Positions 26,509-34,657 of a stretch of 49,686 nt of DNA are shown here, in pieces (position 1 is the stretch's first letter; each line of letters starts with the position of its first letter). Under the pieces are notes generated by a model, which saw only the letters and a list, made by a program, of their open reading frames with translations, did not search any database and was not told the origin of the DNA. This DNA comes from Nocardioides sp. Soil797 (GTDB taxonomy: Bacteria > Actinomycetota > Actinomycetes > Propionibacteriales > Nocardioidaceae): the NCBI GenBank assembly GCA_001429555.1, contig LMSR01000007.1:1-49686 (forward strand). The letters are read 5' to 3'. A program made the position numbers and the translations under genes.

Positions 26509-27332
26509 TCGACCTCCTGCAGCGCAACGCCATGCGCCTCGTCCTGGCCGGCATGGCGGTGACCTTCGGCATCGTCGTCGTCGGGCTGTTCCTCGAGCTG
26601 CCGGCGTACGTCGAGCGTCTCGACCTGATCGGTCTCGTGCTGATCGTGGTCGGGCTGTGGATGCTGTTCTTCGCACCCGGTGGCGACCTGCACGGCGATC
26701 CGGTCGTGGTCGCCAGCCCGGTGACCGGCCGCTGGCTGGCGATGAACTCGCCGGCGAGCAAGGTGCCCAGTCACGGTGTGCGCGCCTACGGGCAGGCCTT
26801 CGCCATCGATCTCGTCCACGAACCCCTCGACGGGACGACTCGGCCGTCGTTCGGCTCCGGCTCCGGCATGTCCGCACCAGCCGACTACCCGGCCTTCGGG
26901 CGACCGGTGCACGCGATGATCGACGGCACCGTCGTCCGGGCCCACGACCGTCAACGCGATCACCGGACCCGCACGCGCTTCTGGTCGGTCGGTGTGATGA
27001 TGCTCGAGGGTGTCCTCCGCGAGCTGCGCGGTTCGGACGGGGTCGTCGGCAACCATGTCGTCATCGACCGCGGTGACGGTGTCTTCGCCCTCGTCGCCCA
27101 TCTCCGGAAGGGATCGGCGACGGTGCGACCGGGGGATCGGGTGGTGGCCGGTGACGTCATCGGCTCCTGTGGGAACTCTGGGAACACCACGGAGCCACAC
27201 GTGCATGCCCAGCTGATGGATCGTGCCAGGCCCAGTGCCGCGCGAGGACTGCCGATGGCCTTTCGAGACGTGGTGATCGACGGTGAGCCGGTGACCGGGC
27301 TGCCGGCCAACGCCAGCCATCTGGTCGGCTGA
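26505..27332 (+). CDS. Membrane-anchored M23 family metallopeptidase
   Basis: A 275-residue protein with two membrane segments, LVLAGMAVTFGIVVVGLFLEL and LDLIGLVLIVVGLWMLFF, and an outside LytM/M23 domain that may cut peptidoglycan cross-links. Zinc-ligand motifs are SHGVRAYGQAFAIDLV (His and Asp) and PHVHAQLM (His-x-His), with GDRVVAGDVIGSCGNSGN between, typical of the family. The start overlaps the regulator's stop in ATGA, so wall remodelling by this enzyme is probably controlled by that regulator. It could be an inactive scaffold, but the ligands look intact. Confidence 0.82.
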   Translation: MIDLLQRNAMRLVLAGMAVTFGIVVVGLFLELPAYVERLDLIGLVLIVVGLWMLFFAPGGDLHGDPVVVASPVTGRWLAMNSPASKVPSHGVRAYGQAFAIDLVHEPLDGTTRPSFGSGSGMSAPADYPAFGRPVHAMIDGTVVRAHDRQRDHRTRTRFWSVGVMMLEGVLRELRGSDGVVGNHVVIDRGDGVFALVAHLRKGSATVRPGDRVVAGDVIGSCGNSGNTTEPHVHAQLMDRARPSAARGLPMAFRDVVIDGEPVTGLPANASHLVG

Positions 27333-27350
27333 TCCCGCGCGACCACAGCG

Positions 27351-27397
27351 GGCTGGTCACACGGGGCTGGTCACACGGGGCTGGTCACACGGGGCTG
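27351..27397. repeat. 14-bp tandem repeat overlapping the 3' end of the acyl-CoA synthetase gene
   Basis: GGCTGGTCACACGG is present three times in a row from 27351, followed by GGCTG. The copies are identical. The stop codon of the leftward acyl-CoA synthetase gene (27385-27387 read on the minus strand) lies inside the third copy, so the repeat both ends the gene and extends past it. Confidence 0.85.
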
Positions 27398-28995
27398 TAC
27401 GTCGAACCCTGTCGCGCCCACACGTGCGGCGTCCCCGGTTCGATCCCGGCATCGACCTCGCGCTTCATCATCTTGTTGGTGGGCGTGCGGGGCAGGTCGG
27501 CGACCACCTTGACGAAGGCCGGCGCCCACTTGGTGCCGAGGTCGGGCTGGGCGGCGAGGAACTCGGTGAATGCCGTCGCGTCGAAGTCGTGTCCGGGCGC
27601 GCACTCCACCACCGCGAGCACCTGGTCGCCCACCACCGGGTCGGGCACCGCGACCACGGCCACACCGCTGAACGCTTCGTGTCGCAGCAGCAGTCGCTCG
27701 ATCGGGGCGGTGGCGAGGTTCTCGCCGTCGACGCGCAGCCAGTCACCACCCCGGCCGGCGAAGTAGAAGTACCCCTCCTCGTCGCGGTAGGCGAGGTCGC
27801 CGGTCCAGCTCCAGCCGTGACGCAGCCGCTTCTCCGTGGCCTCCGGGTTGCGCCAGTAGCCCTCGAAGAGGCTGGCGCCGTCGAGCTGCACGATCTCGCC
27901 GACCGCCTCGTCCCCGTTGGTGACCCGGCCCCGCTCGTCGAAGCGTGCGCGCGGACACTCCTCGAGCGTCTCGGGGTTCACCACCACGGTGCGCCCACGC
28001 GCGACCCCGAGAGAGCCGGAGGGCGTCTCGGGCGTGCGCATGATCTGCACCTCGCCCTCGGTGGAGCCGAAGGAGTCGATGACCCTGCAGTCGAAGCGCT
28101 CCTGGAAGCGACGGATGTCGGCCTCGGAGGCCTCGTTCCCGAAGGCGACGCGCAGGGGGTTGTCGTGGTCGTCGGGTCGTTCGGGCGTGGCCAGGATGAA
28201 GTTGAGCGGCTTGCCGACGTAGTTGAAGAACGTCACCCCGTGACGGCGTACGTCGTCGAGCCAGGCCGAGGCGGAGAACTTCCGGCGCAGCACCACCGAG
28301 GCACCGGAGGCGATCGCCGGCGCGATCCCGGCCATCAGCGCGTTGGCGTGGAACAGCGGCATCACCACGTAGAACGTGTCGTCGGCGGTCAGGGCGCGTC
28401 GTTCCTGCTGCTGCTGGGCGATGCGCCCCATGCGGCCCTGGCTGCAGATCACCGCCTTGGGGGCTGAGGTGGTGCCGCTGGTGAACAGCAGGAAGGCGAC
28501 GGCCTCACGGGGAACGGCGTTCGCGATCGCGGCGACGCTGCCCTCGAGGGGGACGCGCACCTCCTGTGCGTAGGAGGTCTCGTCCACGTCGACGACGCGC
28601 GGCAGGCCTTCCATGCCGTCGAGCAGCTCGCGTCGAGCCGTGTCGGTGACCACCAGAGAACACTCGGTGAAGGCGATGTCGCGGGCCAGGTCGGGGCCGC
28701 GTCGGGTCGGGTTGAGTCCGGCCGCGACCGCGCCGTGCAGGGTGGCGGCCAGCCACCAGAACACGTGCTCGGGAGTGTTCTCCATGAACAGTCCCAGGTG
28801 CAGCGGTCGGTCCCCGGCCAGCCGGACGGCGTACTGGTGCCGCTCGCGGGCCTTCTGCACGACCTCGCGCCAGCTCCAGTTCTGCTCGCCGAAGATCAGC
28901 GCCGTGCGGTCGTCGTGCTCGCGCGCCGCCAGCAGGGAGGCCAGCGTGGGGAGGGCAGCAGCCTTGTCGGGGTCGAGTTCGTCCACGCCCGGCAC
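27385..28995 (-). CDS. Long-chain acyl-CoA synthetase (AMP-binding, FadD17-like)
   Basis: Activates a carboxylic acid with ATP and coenzyme A. The 536-residue protein has the phosphate-binding LLFTSGTTSAPKAV near residues 175-188, the adenylation motif DSFGSTEGE near 315, and the C-terminal TGDLAYRDEEGYFYFAGRGGDWLR with the hinge, then NKMMKREV with the catalytic Lys. It resembles mycobacterial FadD17 proteins, some linked to sterol side-chain degradation. The GTG start has no clear ribosome-binding site; a second GTG three codons in is possible. Substrate length is unknown. Confidence 0.88.
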   Translation of the reverse strand: MPGVDELDPDKAAALPTLASLLAAREHDDRTALIFGEQNWSWREVVQKARERHQYAVRLAGDRPLHLGLFMENTPEHVFWWLAATLHGAVAAGLNPTRRGPDLARDIAFTECSLVVTDTARRELLDGMEGLPRVVDVDETSYAQEVRVPLEGSVAAIANAVPREAVAFLLFTSGTTSAPKAVICSQGRMGRIAQQQQERRALTADDTFYVVMPLFHANALMAGIAPAIASGASVVLRRKFSASAWLDDVRRHGVTFFNYVGKPLNFILATPERPDDHDNPLRVAFGNEASEADIRRFQERFDCRVIDSFGSTEGEVQIMRTPETPSGSLGVARGRTVVVNPETLEECPRARFDERGRVTNGDEAVGEIVQLDGASLFEGYWRNPEATEKRLRHGWSWTGDLAYRDEEGYFYFAGRGGDWLRVDGENLATAPIERLLLRHEAFSGVAVVAVPDPVVGDQVLAVVECAPGHDFDATAFTEFLAAQPDLGTKWAPAFVKVVADLPRTPTNKMMKREVDAGIEPGTPHVWARQGSTYSPV

Positions 28996-29049
28996 GCTAG
29001 AGGGTCTGCGTCGGGTGCGCAGCGGCAGTTCCGTTGGGTGGTCGGTCGC

Positions 29050-29493
29050 TCAGCCGCTGACGGCGTCGAATAGCCCGGACAGCTCCGGCGTCTCCTCGGC
29101 CTCGCTCAGTGCTGCCTCGAGTGCCCGGTCGTGGTCGGGCCGCGCCTTCTCCAGTGTCTTGCGGCCGGCGGGCGTGAGCTCGGTGTAGATGCCGCGCCGG
29201 TCGTCGGCGCAGAGGATGCGGGTGAGCAGGCCACGGTCCTCGAGGCGGTTCACCAGACGGGTGGTGGCGCTGGGGGAGAGGGCCGCGGCGCGGGCAAGCT
29301 GTGCCATCCGCATGTGCCAGCCGTCCTGGCGCGACAGTGCGTCCATCACGGTGAACTCGACGACCGAGAGGCCGTGTGCCTTCGAGAGCTCCTTCTCGAG
29401 TCGCGCCTCGATCATCTGGTGGAGAGCGGCCAGGCGTCGCCACCCCTGCGCGCGCACCTGCACGGCTCCGTCGCTGATTCCCATGCCGCCCAT
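29050..29493 (-). CDS. MarR family transcriptional regulator
   Basis: A 147-residue winged-helix protein: LEKELSKAHGLSVVEFTVMDAL, MAQLARAAALSPSATTRLVNRLEDRGLL as the recognition region, and the wing CADDRRGIYTELTPAG. Typical MarR length. It is divergent from the MFS transporter gene with TTGCA-containing repeats between them, so it probably represses that transporter and itself. The ATG at 29493 is chosen; one at 29484 is almost as good. Confidence 0.9.
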   Translation of the reverse strand: MGGMGISDGAVQVRAQGWRRLAALHQMIEARLEKELSKAHGLSVVEFTVMDALSRQDGWHMRMAQLARAAALSPSATTRLVNRLEDRGLLTRILCADDRRGIYTELTPAGRKTLEKARPDHDRALEAALSEAEETPELSGLFDAVSG

Positions 29494-29505
29494 GATAGCG
29501 CCTGT

Positions 29506-29572
29506 TTGCAATAACGCGCGCCTGCAACTAATCTTCGCGAAGAATGTTGCACACGCGGCATGTTGCACACGC
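29506..29572. promoter_or_regulatory. TTGCA-rich operator region between marR and MFS gene
   Basis: ATGTTGCACACGC occurs twice as a 13-bp direct repeat at 29544-29556 and 29560-29572. A separate inverted pair TTGCA...TGCAA lies at 29506-29527. The second direct repeat abuts the AAAGGAGA ribosome-binding site of the transporter gene. These are likely MarR binding sites. Confidence 0.55.
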
Positions 29573-29584
29573 AAAGGAGACGTC

Positions 29585-30769
29585 ATGAAACCCGGACTGC
29601 TCGCCCTCGCCGTGGGTGGCTTCGGCATCGGCCTCACCGAGTTCGTCATCGCCGGGCTGCTCCCCGAGGTCGCCGCCGACTTCTCGGTCACCGAGGCCAC
29701 GGCGGGCTGGCTCATCTCGGGCTACGCGTTGAGTGTCGCGGTCGGTGCGGTCCTGCTCACCGCGGCCGTCGTACGCCTGCCGCGCAAGCAGGTGCTGCTC
29801 GGCCTGATGGTGCTGTTCATCATCGGCAACCTGCTCTCGGCGCTCGCCACGTCGTACGACGCGATGCTGGTCGGTCGCATCATTGCCGCGCTCTGCCACG
29901 GCGCCTTCTTCGGCATCGGTTCGGTGGTGGCTGCCTCGATGGTCGAGCCGGCCAAGAAGGCCGGCGCGATCGCCCTGATGTTCGCGGGCCTGACCAGCGC
30001 CAACGTGCTCGGCGTGCCGGCCGGCACCCTGCTCGGCCAGGCCTACGGCTGGCGCTCCACCTTCTGGGCGATCACCGCGATCGGCATCGCCTCCTTCGTC
30101 GCGATCGCCGCCCTCGTGCCGGGCGCCACCGGCAGGGCCGAGGAGGCACCGCGACTGCGGCACGAGCTCGGCGCCTTCCGCAACGGACAGGTCTGGCTCT
30201 CGCTGACGGTCACCGTGCTCGGCTTCGGCGGCATGTTCGGCGCGTTCACCTACATCGCCTACACACTCACCGGCGTCTCCGGCTTCGCAGACTCATGGAT
30301 CCCATGGCTGCTGGTGCTCTTCGGGGTCGGCCTCTTCGTCGGCAACGCCCTCGGTGGCCGCGCCGCGAACGTCTCCGTGTCACGCACCCTGTACTTCGTG
30401 CTGTCCGCGCTGACCGTGGTGATGGTGCTGTTCGCGTTGACCGCATCGGTCAAGCCGCTCGCCGTCGTGTTCCTGGTGCTGATGGGCGGTTTCGGTTTCG
30501 CCACCGTGCCGCCGCTGCAGATGCGGATCATGAACTTCGCCGGACAGGCGCCCACGCTCGCCTCGGGCGCCAACATCGGCGCCTTCAACGTCGGCAACGC
30601 CCTCGGTGCGTGGCTGGGCGGGCTGGCCATCACCGCGGGGCTGGGCTACGCCTCGCCGCTGTTCGTGGGCGCCGGGCTCGCGCTCGCCGCGCTGGTGGTG
30701 CTGGTCGCTGCGCAGTCGCGGGTGCCCGCCGAAGGCGCGCAGGAGTCTTCGGTCAGCATCGCCGCCTGA
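29585..30769 (+). CDS. MFS efflux transporter (DHA1 family)
   Basis: A 394-residue membrane protein with about twelve hydrophobic segments. The N-terminal GGFGIGLTEFVIAGLLPEVA is typical of the AraJ/CmlA-like DHA1 branch, with the conserved motif region LLTAAVVRLPRKQVLLGLM between helices 2 and 3 and a motif C-like GLTSANVLGVPAGTLLG. Such proteins export drugs, sugars or purines. A strong AAAGGAGA site lies upstream of the ATG. The divergent MarR gene makes substrate-induced expression likely. Confidence 0.88.
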   Translation: MKPGLLALAVGGFGIGLTEFVIAGLLPEVAADFSVTEATAGWLISGYALSVAVGAVLLTAAVVRLPRKQVLLGLMVLFIIGNLLSALATSYDAMLVGRIIAALCHGAFFGIGSVVAASMVEPAKKAGAIALMFAGLTSANVLGVPAGTLLGQAYGWRSTFWAITAIGIASFVAIAALVPGATGRAEEAPRLRHELGAFRNGQVWLSLTVTVLGFGGMFGAFTYIAYTLTGVSGFADSWIPWLLVLFGVGLFVGNALGGRAANVSVSRTLYFVLSALTVVMVLFALTASVKPLAVVFLVLMGGFGFATVPPLQMRIMNFAGQAPTLASGANIGAFNVGNALGAWLGGLAITAGLGYASPLFVGAGLALAALVVLVAAQSRVPAEGAQESSVSIAA

Positions 30770-30789
30770 GGAAGCCGGGCGACCGACGA

Positions 30790-30825
30790 CGCCGTCGCGT
30801 GCGGTGTCTCACGTCCGCGACGGCG
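30790..30825 (+). terminator. Hairpin after the MFS gene
   Basis: CGCCGTCGCG (30790-30799) and CGCGACGGCG (30816-30825) are perfect 10-bp inverted arms around a 16-nt loop, 20 bp after the transporter stop and well before the next gene. Confidence 0.6.
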
Positions 30826-30895
30826 CGGGTGATCCGTCCGTTTCGGGTTAGGTTGTGCGCCAGCACTGCCCGCTAGCCCGACGGAGAAATCGCCC

Positions 30896-31579
30896 ATGCC
30901 CGCCATCGATCGCGAGGCCATCCTCCCCGCAGCAATCGGCGCCGTCCCGAGCGGCATCGCGCTGCTGGCCGGCCGACCCCGGGTGGCTGCCGGACTGCTC
31001 GCGCTCCCGGCCGGGATCGTCGCGTTCTTCCGTGACCCCGACCGCACGGCCGACGTCACCGAGGTCGACGAGGACACCGTCGTGGCCCCGGCCGACGGCA
31101 AGGTGATGTACGTCGGCCCCGGCCAGGACGGCGTCGCGCCGGCGCCCGACCCGGTGCAGGGTGACTGGCAGCAGATCAGCATCTTCCTGTCGCTCTTCGA
31201 CGTGCACATCAACCGGGCGCCGTACGCCGGCACCGTGGAGTCGGTGACCTACCGGCCGGGCAAGTGGCACGCGGCGTACAAGTTCGAGAGCGCCTTCGAG
31301 AACGAGCGCAGCGACATCGTCGTCAACCGTGTGGTGCGCGGCGAGAAGCGCACCTATGTCTTCCGGCAGATCGTCGGCCTGGTCGCGCGCCGCGTGGTCA
31401 CCCGGATCAAGGCCGGCGACGAGATCGCCAGCGGCCAACGCATCGGGTTGATGAAGTTCGGCTCGCGGATGGACATCTTCCTGCCCGGCGACGTGGAGCT
31501 CCGGGTCACCGAGGGCGATCGCACGGTCGCCGGCGAGACCGTGATCGGCCGCTGGCCGTCGAGCACGATCGGCGCCTGA
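30896..31579 (+). CDS. psd: Phosphatidylserine decarboxylase (short form)
   Basis: Converts phosphatidylserine to phosphatidylethanolamine at the membrane. The 227-residue proenzyme matches the short archaeal/actinobacterial form. It has an N-terminal hydrophobic region, the FFRDPDR segment, APADGKVMYV, FDVHINRAP near 101-109, and the self-cleavage site KFGSRMD, with Gly189-Ser190 as the bond that yields the pyruvoyl cofactor. A GGAG site precedes the ATG. The stop overlaps the next start by one base, coupling it to the phosphatidylserine synthase. Confidence 0.93.
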   Translation: MPAIDREAILPAAIGAVPSGIALLAGRPRVAAGLLALPAGIVAFFRDPDRTADVTEVDEDTVVAPADGKVMYVGPGQDGVAPAPDPVQGDWQQISIFLSLFDVHINRAPYAGTVESVTYRPGKWHAAYKFESAFENERSDIVVNRVVRGEKRTYVFRQIVGLVARRVVTRIKAGDEIASGQRIGLMKFGSRMDIFLPGDVELRVTEGDRTVAGETVIGRWPSSTIGA

Positions 31580-32502
31580 TGGCTGGGCTCCACGTCCCGA
31601 TCCGGCGTCGGGTGCTGGCCCGGTGGCGCCTCGAGTCGCACTCCGGTGCCGACGTCGTCTCACTGCGCCAGCTCAGTGCTCGCGAGCAGCTGCGGGTCAC
31701 CTCGCCGAGCCTGTTCACGACGGCCAACCTGGCCTGTGGTTTCTCCTCCGCGTTGTTGGCGACGTCTGGGCACTTCATGCTGGCCGCGATCCTGATCGCG
31801 GTGGCGATCGTGATGGACATTGCCGACGGGGCCGTGGCCCGGCTGGTGGGCGCCACCTCGCCGTTCGGCATCCAGCTGGACTCGCTGGCCGACCTGATCT
31901 CCTTCGGGGTGGCCCCGGCCGTGCTGGTCTACACGTGGGTGCTGCCCGAGTGGCCGGTGCCGGCGTGGATCGGCGCGTTCCTCTGGCTGGCCTGCGCCGC
32001 CTTCCGGCTGGCCCGCTTCAACTTCACCATCGACCCGACCGACGAGAAGCGCTACTTCATCGGGCTGCCCTCGCCGGCCGCCGCGGCCGTGGTGATGGCC
32101 ACCGTCTTCGCGCTCGACAACCCCGACGTCACCGGCCCCGACTTCCGGGTCGGTCCCGCCATGCTGATCCCCCTGCTGATCAGCATCGTCCCGGCCTGGC
32201 TGATGGTCAGCACCGTGCGGTTCCGCTCCTTCCGCAACTTGGTCAGTCCGCAGACGACGCAGGCCCGGGTCACCACCGGACTGGTGCTGCTCGCGGTGGT
32301 CATCGGCCTGGCGCTGGTCCCGGCGTCGACGGCGTTGACCGTCGCCTACTGCTACGTGCTCACCGCGCCGCTGGGGTTCCTCACCGCTCCCTTGCGCCGT
32401 CGCTGGTTCGGTGCGGAGTCGGTCGCGCCTCCGCGGCAACGCCAGCAATCGGTGTTCCTCCCGCTGGCCGGCGACGACGACAGTGCCCCCGCCGAGGCCT
32501 GA
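31579..32502 (+). CDS. pssA: CDP-diacylglycerol-serine O-phosphatidyltransferase
   Basis: Makes phosphatidylserine from CDP-diacylglycerol and serine, supplying the decarboxylase encoded just upstream. The 307-residue membrane protein carries the CDP-alcohol phosphatidyltransferase signature: DIADGAVARLVG followed by GIQLDSLAD, giving the D-x2-DG-x2-AR-x8-G-x3-D-x3-D pattern. Several hydrophobic segments follow. The ATG at 31579 shares a base with the psd stop (TGATG). The last 40 residues form a polar tail. Confidence 0.92.
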   Translation: MAGLHVPIRRRVLARWRLESHSGADVVSLRQLSAREQLRVTSPSLFTTANLACGFSSALLATSGHFMLAAILIAVAIVMDIADGAVARLVGATSPFGIQLDSLADLISFGVAPAVLVYTWVLPEWPVPAWIGAFLWLACAAFRLARFNFTIDPTDEKRYFIGLPSPAAAAVVMATVFALDNPDVTGPDFRVGPAMLIPLLISIVPAWLMVSTVRFRSFRNLVSPQTTQARVTTGLVLLAVVIGLALVPASTALTVAYCYVLTAPLGFLTAPLRRRWFGAESVAPPRQRQQSVFLPLAGDDDSAPAEA

Positions 32503-32538
32503 CCCTGGCCCTGACCGGGCCGAGGGGTTCAATCGATG

Positions 32539-32583
32539 ATTGGGGTACTTCCATGTCTCTCTGTGACATCGGAATACCCCAAT
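32539..32583. repeat. Palindromic element (family B), copy left of the PPOX gene
   Basis: ATTGGGGTA...TTCC and GGAATACCCCAAT form imperfect inverted arms; inside, ATGTC and GACAT pair around TCTCTGT. Base by base it resembles the element at 33314-33364 in the same orientation, including arms, inner ATGTC and the CTCTGTGAC segment. It follows pssA and could also terminate it. Confidence 0.7.
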
Positions 32584-32609
32584 GACTTGATGCGACGCCA
32601 GGATCCTTG

Positions 32610-33260
32610 TCAGAACTCCCAGAGTCGCGTCACGTATGACTCGTCGAGGTCGGCCTGGACTTCCTCGGCGGTCAGGTCCGGACCGGGCTCGGCGCCGCGC
32701 TCGACGGGACCGGGCTGCTTCATGTGGTCGGCGATCACCGCACCCATCCGAGGCCGCGTGTCGCGCTCCGGCCAGGATTCCGGCTCCCAGAGCCGGGACC
32801 GCTTGAAGGCCTTGCCGCAGTGCGTGAACGCGGCTTCGACGTCGATGACCAGCGCGCCCCACGGGATCCTGCCATCGATGGCTGCCGCCTCTCGGACCTC
32901 CTCGTCCTGGCTCAGGTGTGCCGGTCCTTCGATGCGCAGCGTCTCGATCACGCCGGGCACCATCACCAGCAGGGCGGCGTACGGATTCTCGGCCAGGTTC
33001 TGCCCGCCGTCGAAGAGCCGGTTGCCGGGCAGCTCGCCGAACGCCACGCGTGTCGGGGACAGCATTCGGATGAATCCGGGAGGCCCACCGCGCGGACTGG
33101 CGTCGGTGTGTCCCCTCGCGTCGGCGGTCGAGACCACGGCGAACGGTGACAGGGCGAGGAATCGTTCGCAGTGCGCATCCAGCTCGCGGATCGACTTGCT
33201 GCTTGCAGCTTCACCCGGCTGGCCGAGCTCTTCGCGCAGTGAATCGCGGTCCATGGTCAT
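32610..33260 (-). CDS. Pyridoxamine 5'-phosphate oxidase family flavoprotein (MSMEG_1061-like)
   Basis: A 216-residue split-barrel protein expected to bind FMN or F420. Landmarks are HCERFLALSPFAVVSTADARG, DASPRGGPPGFIRM, GNRLFDGGQNLAENPYAALLVMVPG and THCGKAFKRSRLW, the pattern of MSMEG_1061-type FMN proteins. It probably reduces or oxidises a small organic compound; the substrate is unknown. Two similar palindromic repeats flank the gene at 32539 and 33314. An ATG two codons in is a possible alternative start. Confidence 0.85.
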   Translation of the reverse strand: MTMDRDSLREELGQPGEAASSKSIRELDAHCERFLALSPFAVVSTADARGHTDASPRGGPPGFIRMLSPTRVAFGELPGNRLFDGGQNLAENPYAALLVMVPGVIETLRIEGPAHLSQDEEVREAAAIDGRIPWGALVIDVEAAFTHCGKAFKRSRLWEPESWPERDTRPRMGAVIADHMKQPGPVERGAEPGPDLTAEEVQADLDESYVTRLWEF

Positions 33261-33313
33261 GGGTCGAGGTTACGTCGCCTCGGGCAAGCGGGACCGGGCC
33301 GAGGGGAATCTCC

Positions 33314-33364
33314 ATGATTGGGGTAGTTCCATGTCGCTCTGTGACGACAAACCACCCCAATCAT
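33314..33364. repeat. Palindromic element (family B), copy right of the PPOX gene
   Basis: ATGATTGGGGTAGT and ACCACCCCAATCAT are 14-bp inverted arms with one mismatch. The interior carries TTCCATGTCGCTCTGTGACG, closely matching the copy at 32539. It ends 13 bp before the stop of the SGNH hydrolase gene. Confidence 0.75.
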
Positions 33365-33376
33365 CGATGCGCCCGA

Positions 33377-34546
33377 TCAACGATGCATGCAGCCGGGGCG
33401 CTTCGCTCTGAAGGTGCGGGTCAGCTTCACCGACTCGGCCCTCACGCGGACGACGGCCTTCGGCCGGCCCTTGAGCTGGCGCAGCTTCTTGGCCTTGCGA
33501 GTGACGCGGTACGGCGCCGACCTGTCGGCGCGCATCGTGTGTCTGCCGACCTTGAAGACGACCCGACTGACCGACTTCTTGCCACCGTGCGCCCGGAGTG
33601 TCACCTTGCCTGCCCGGCAGGTGGCCTTGAACGTCACCGTCTTCATTGCCGCCCGGGCCTGCGCTCGGCCCTGCTTGAGCACCTTCGTCACTTCGCTCGC
33701 GGTGGCGGCCATCCCGGCGGCCGAGGGGTGCAGCATCGCCCCGTCCGTGTTGTCGCCGGTGTCGATGCCGCGAATCCACTGCTCGGCGTACGGCGCGCAG
33801 GCGGTGTGGTCGAGGTTGCCCGGAATATTGCGTTGGTCGGCGAAGAGCACGTCCTCGGCCTCGGCGACCTCTCCGATCACGTCGGAGAGGTGGTCGATCA
33901 GGCCCTGGAGGTAGTCAGCCTCCGCGGCGTCGAGGCCCTGGATCGTGTCCGGACAACCACCCGCGGGCAAGTAGGTGCCGTAGCCGACCATCACGATGGT
34001 GGCGCTGGGGGCCTTCTTCTTCACGGCGCGGACGCCCTTGATCAGGGTGGCCCGGGTGGCTTTAACTTTCTCGTGATTCGCATCGCCCGGCGCTCCGGCA
34101 CAGGTGCCGAGAACACAACTGCCCGCGATCCCGACCAGTCCCACGTCATTCCCGCCGAGCGTGCCGAAGGTGACCAGGGTGGTCTTCCTGGTGACGGCGT
34201 CGAGCTGCGGCGGCGCCTCGCCCTGGGCGGCCCACAGGTCGGTGAGCTTGGCCCCGCTGCAGGTGGCGTCGACGAACTTCGCGCCGTCGAGACCCGTCGA
34301 GACGACGGAGGCGAAGTTCTTCGTGCTCCGCGCGCACGCGGCTGGCCCGGTCGACTTCATCGGATTGATCTGCGGGCCGGCAGCGAACGAGTCACCGAGG
34401 GCGACGTACTTCTCCCCGGCGTGTGGAGGTGTCTCATCAGCGATGGCCGACGGCGTCGTCGCCAACAGCGGGCCGGCGAGAACTGCCAGGAGTGAGCCGG
34501 TCAGAACGCGACGAAGCATGGATCCGGGCGTGGAAGCAGAGCGCAT
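33377..34546 (-). CDS. Secreted SGNH/GDSL hydrolase with basic C-terminal domain
   Basis: Predicted exported esterase of 389 residues. The ATG at 34546 follows GAGGGGATG; the signal peptide is hydrophobic from about residue 14 and ends near PSAIA. The nucleophile motif is YVALGDSFAAG, the oxyanion block GTLGGNDVG, and the catalytic His lies in GAMLHPSAAGM. Unlike the hydrolase at 791, it has about 90 extra residues after the catalytic domain, rich in Lys and Arg and beginning TVTFKATCRAGKVTLRA, which looks like a beta-sandwich wall- or polymer-binding unit. Substrate unknown. Confidence 0.85.
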   Translation of the reverse strand: MRSASTPGSMLRRVLTGSLLAVLAGPLLATTPSAIADETPPHAGEKYVALGDSFAAGPQINPMKSTGPAACARSTKNFASVVSTGLDGAKFVDATCSGAKLTDLWAAQGEAPPQLDAVTRKTTLVTFGTLGGNDVGLVGIAGSCVLGTCAGAPGDANHEKVKATRATLIKGVRAVKKKAPSATIVMVGYGTYLPAGGCPDTIQGLDAAEADYLQGLIDHLSDVIGEVAEAEDVLFADQRNIPGNLDHTACAPYAEQWIRGIDTGDNTDGAMLHPSAAGMAATASEVTKVLKQGRAQARAAMKTVTFKATCRAGKVTLRAHGGKKSVSRVVFKVGRHTMRADRSAPYRVTRKAKKLRQLKGRPKAVVRVRAESVKLTRTFRAKRPGCMHR

Positions 34547-34657
34547 GAAGCATCCCCTCAGGAGTGCAGGCGACCCTCCCGGCGCCCACGACTCGCGCAC
34601 GCTAACACGTGACCGGCGTCACGAAACCGAGGCAGGTCGGGCCCGAGGTGGGGCGGC

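Noticed and set aside
32539..33364. Insertion sequence boundaries around the PPOX gene
   Set aside because: No transposase, no target-site duplication and the repeats are palindromic rather than terminal inverted; kept only as a repeat observation.
34608..34623. CGTGAC-CGGC-GTCACG palindrome upstream of the SGNH hydrolase
   Set aside because: Six-base arms are common in this GC-rich sequence and no second copy or promoter supports it.
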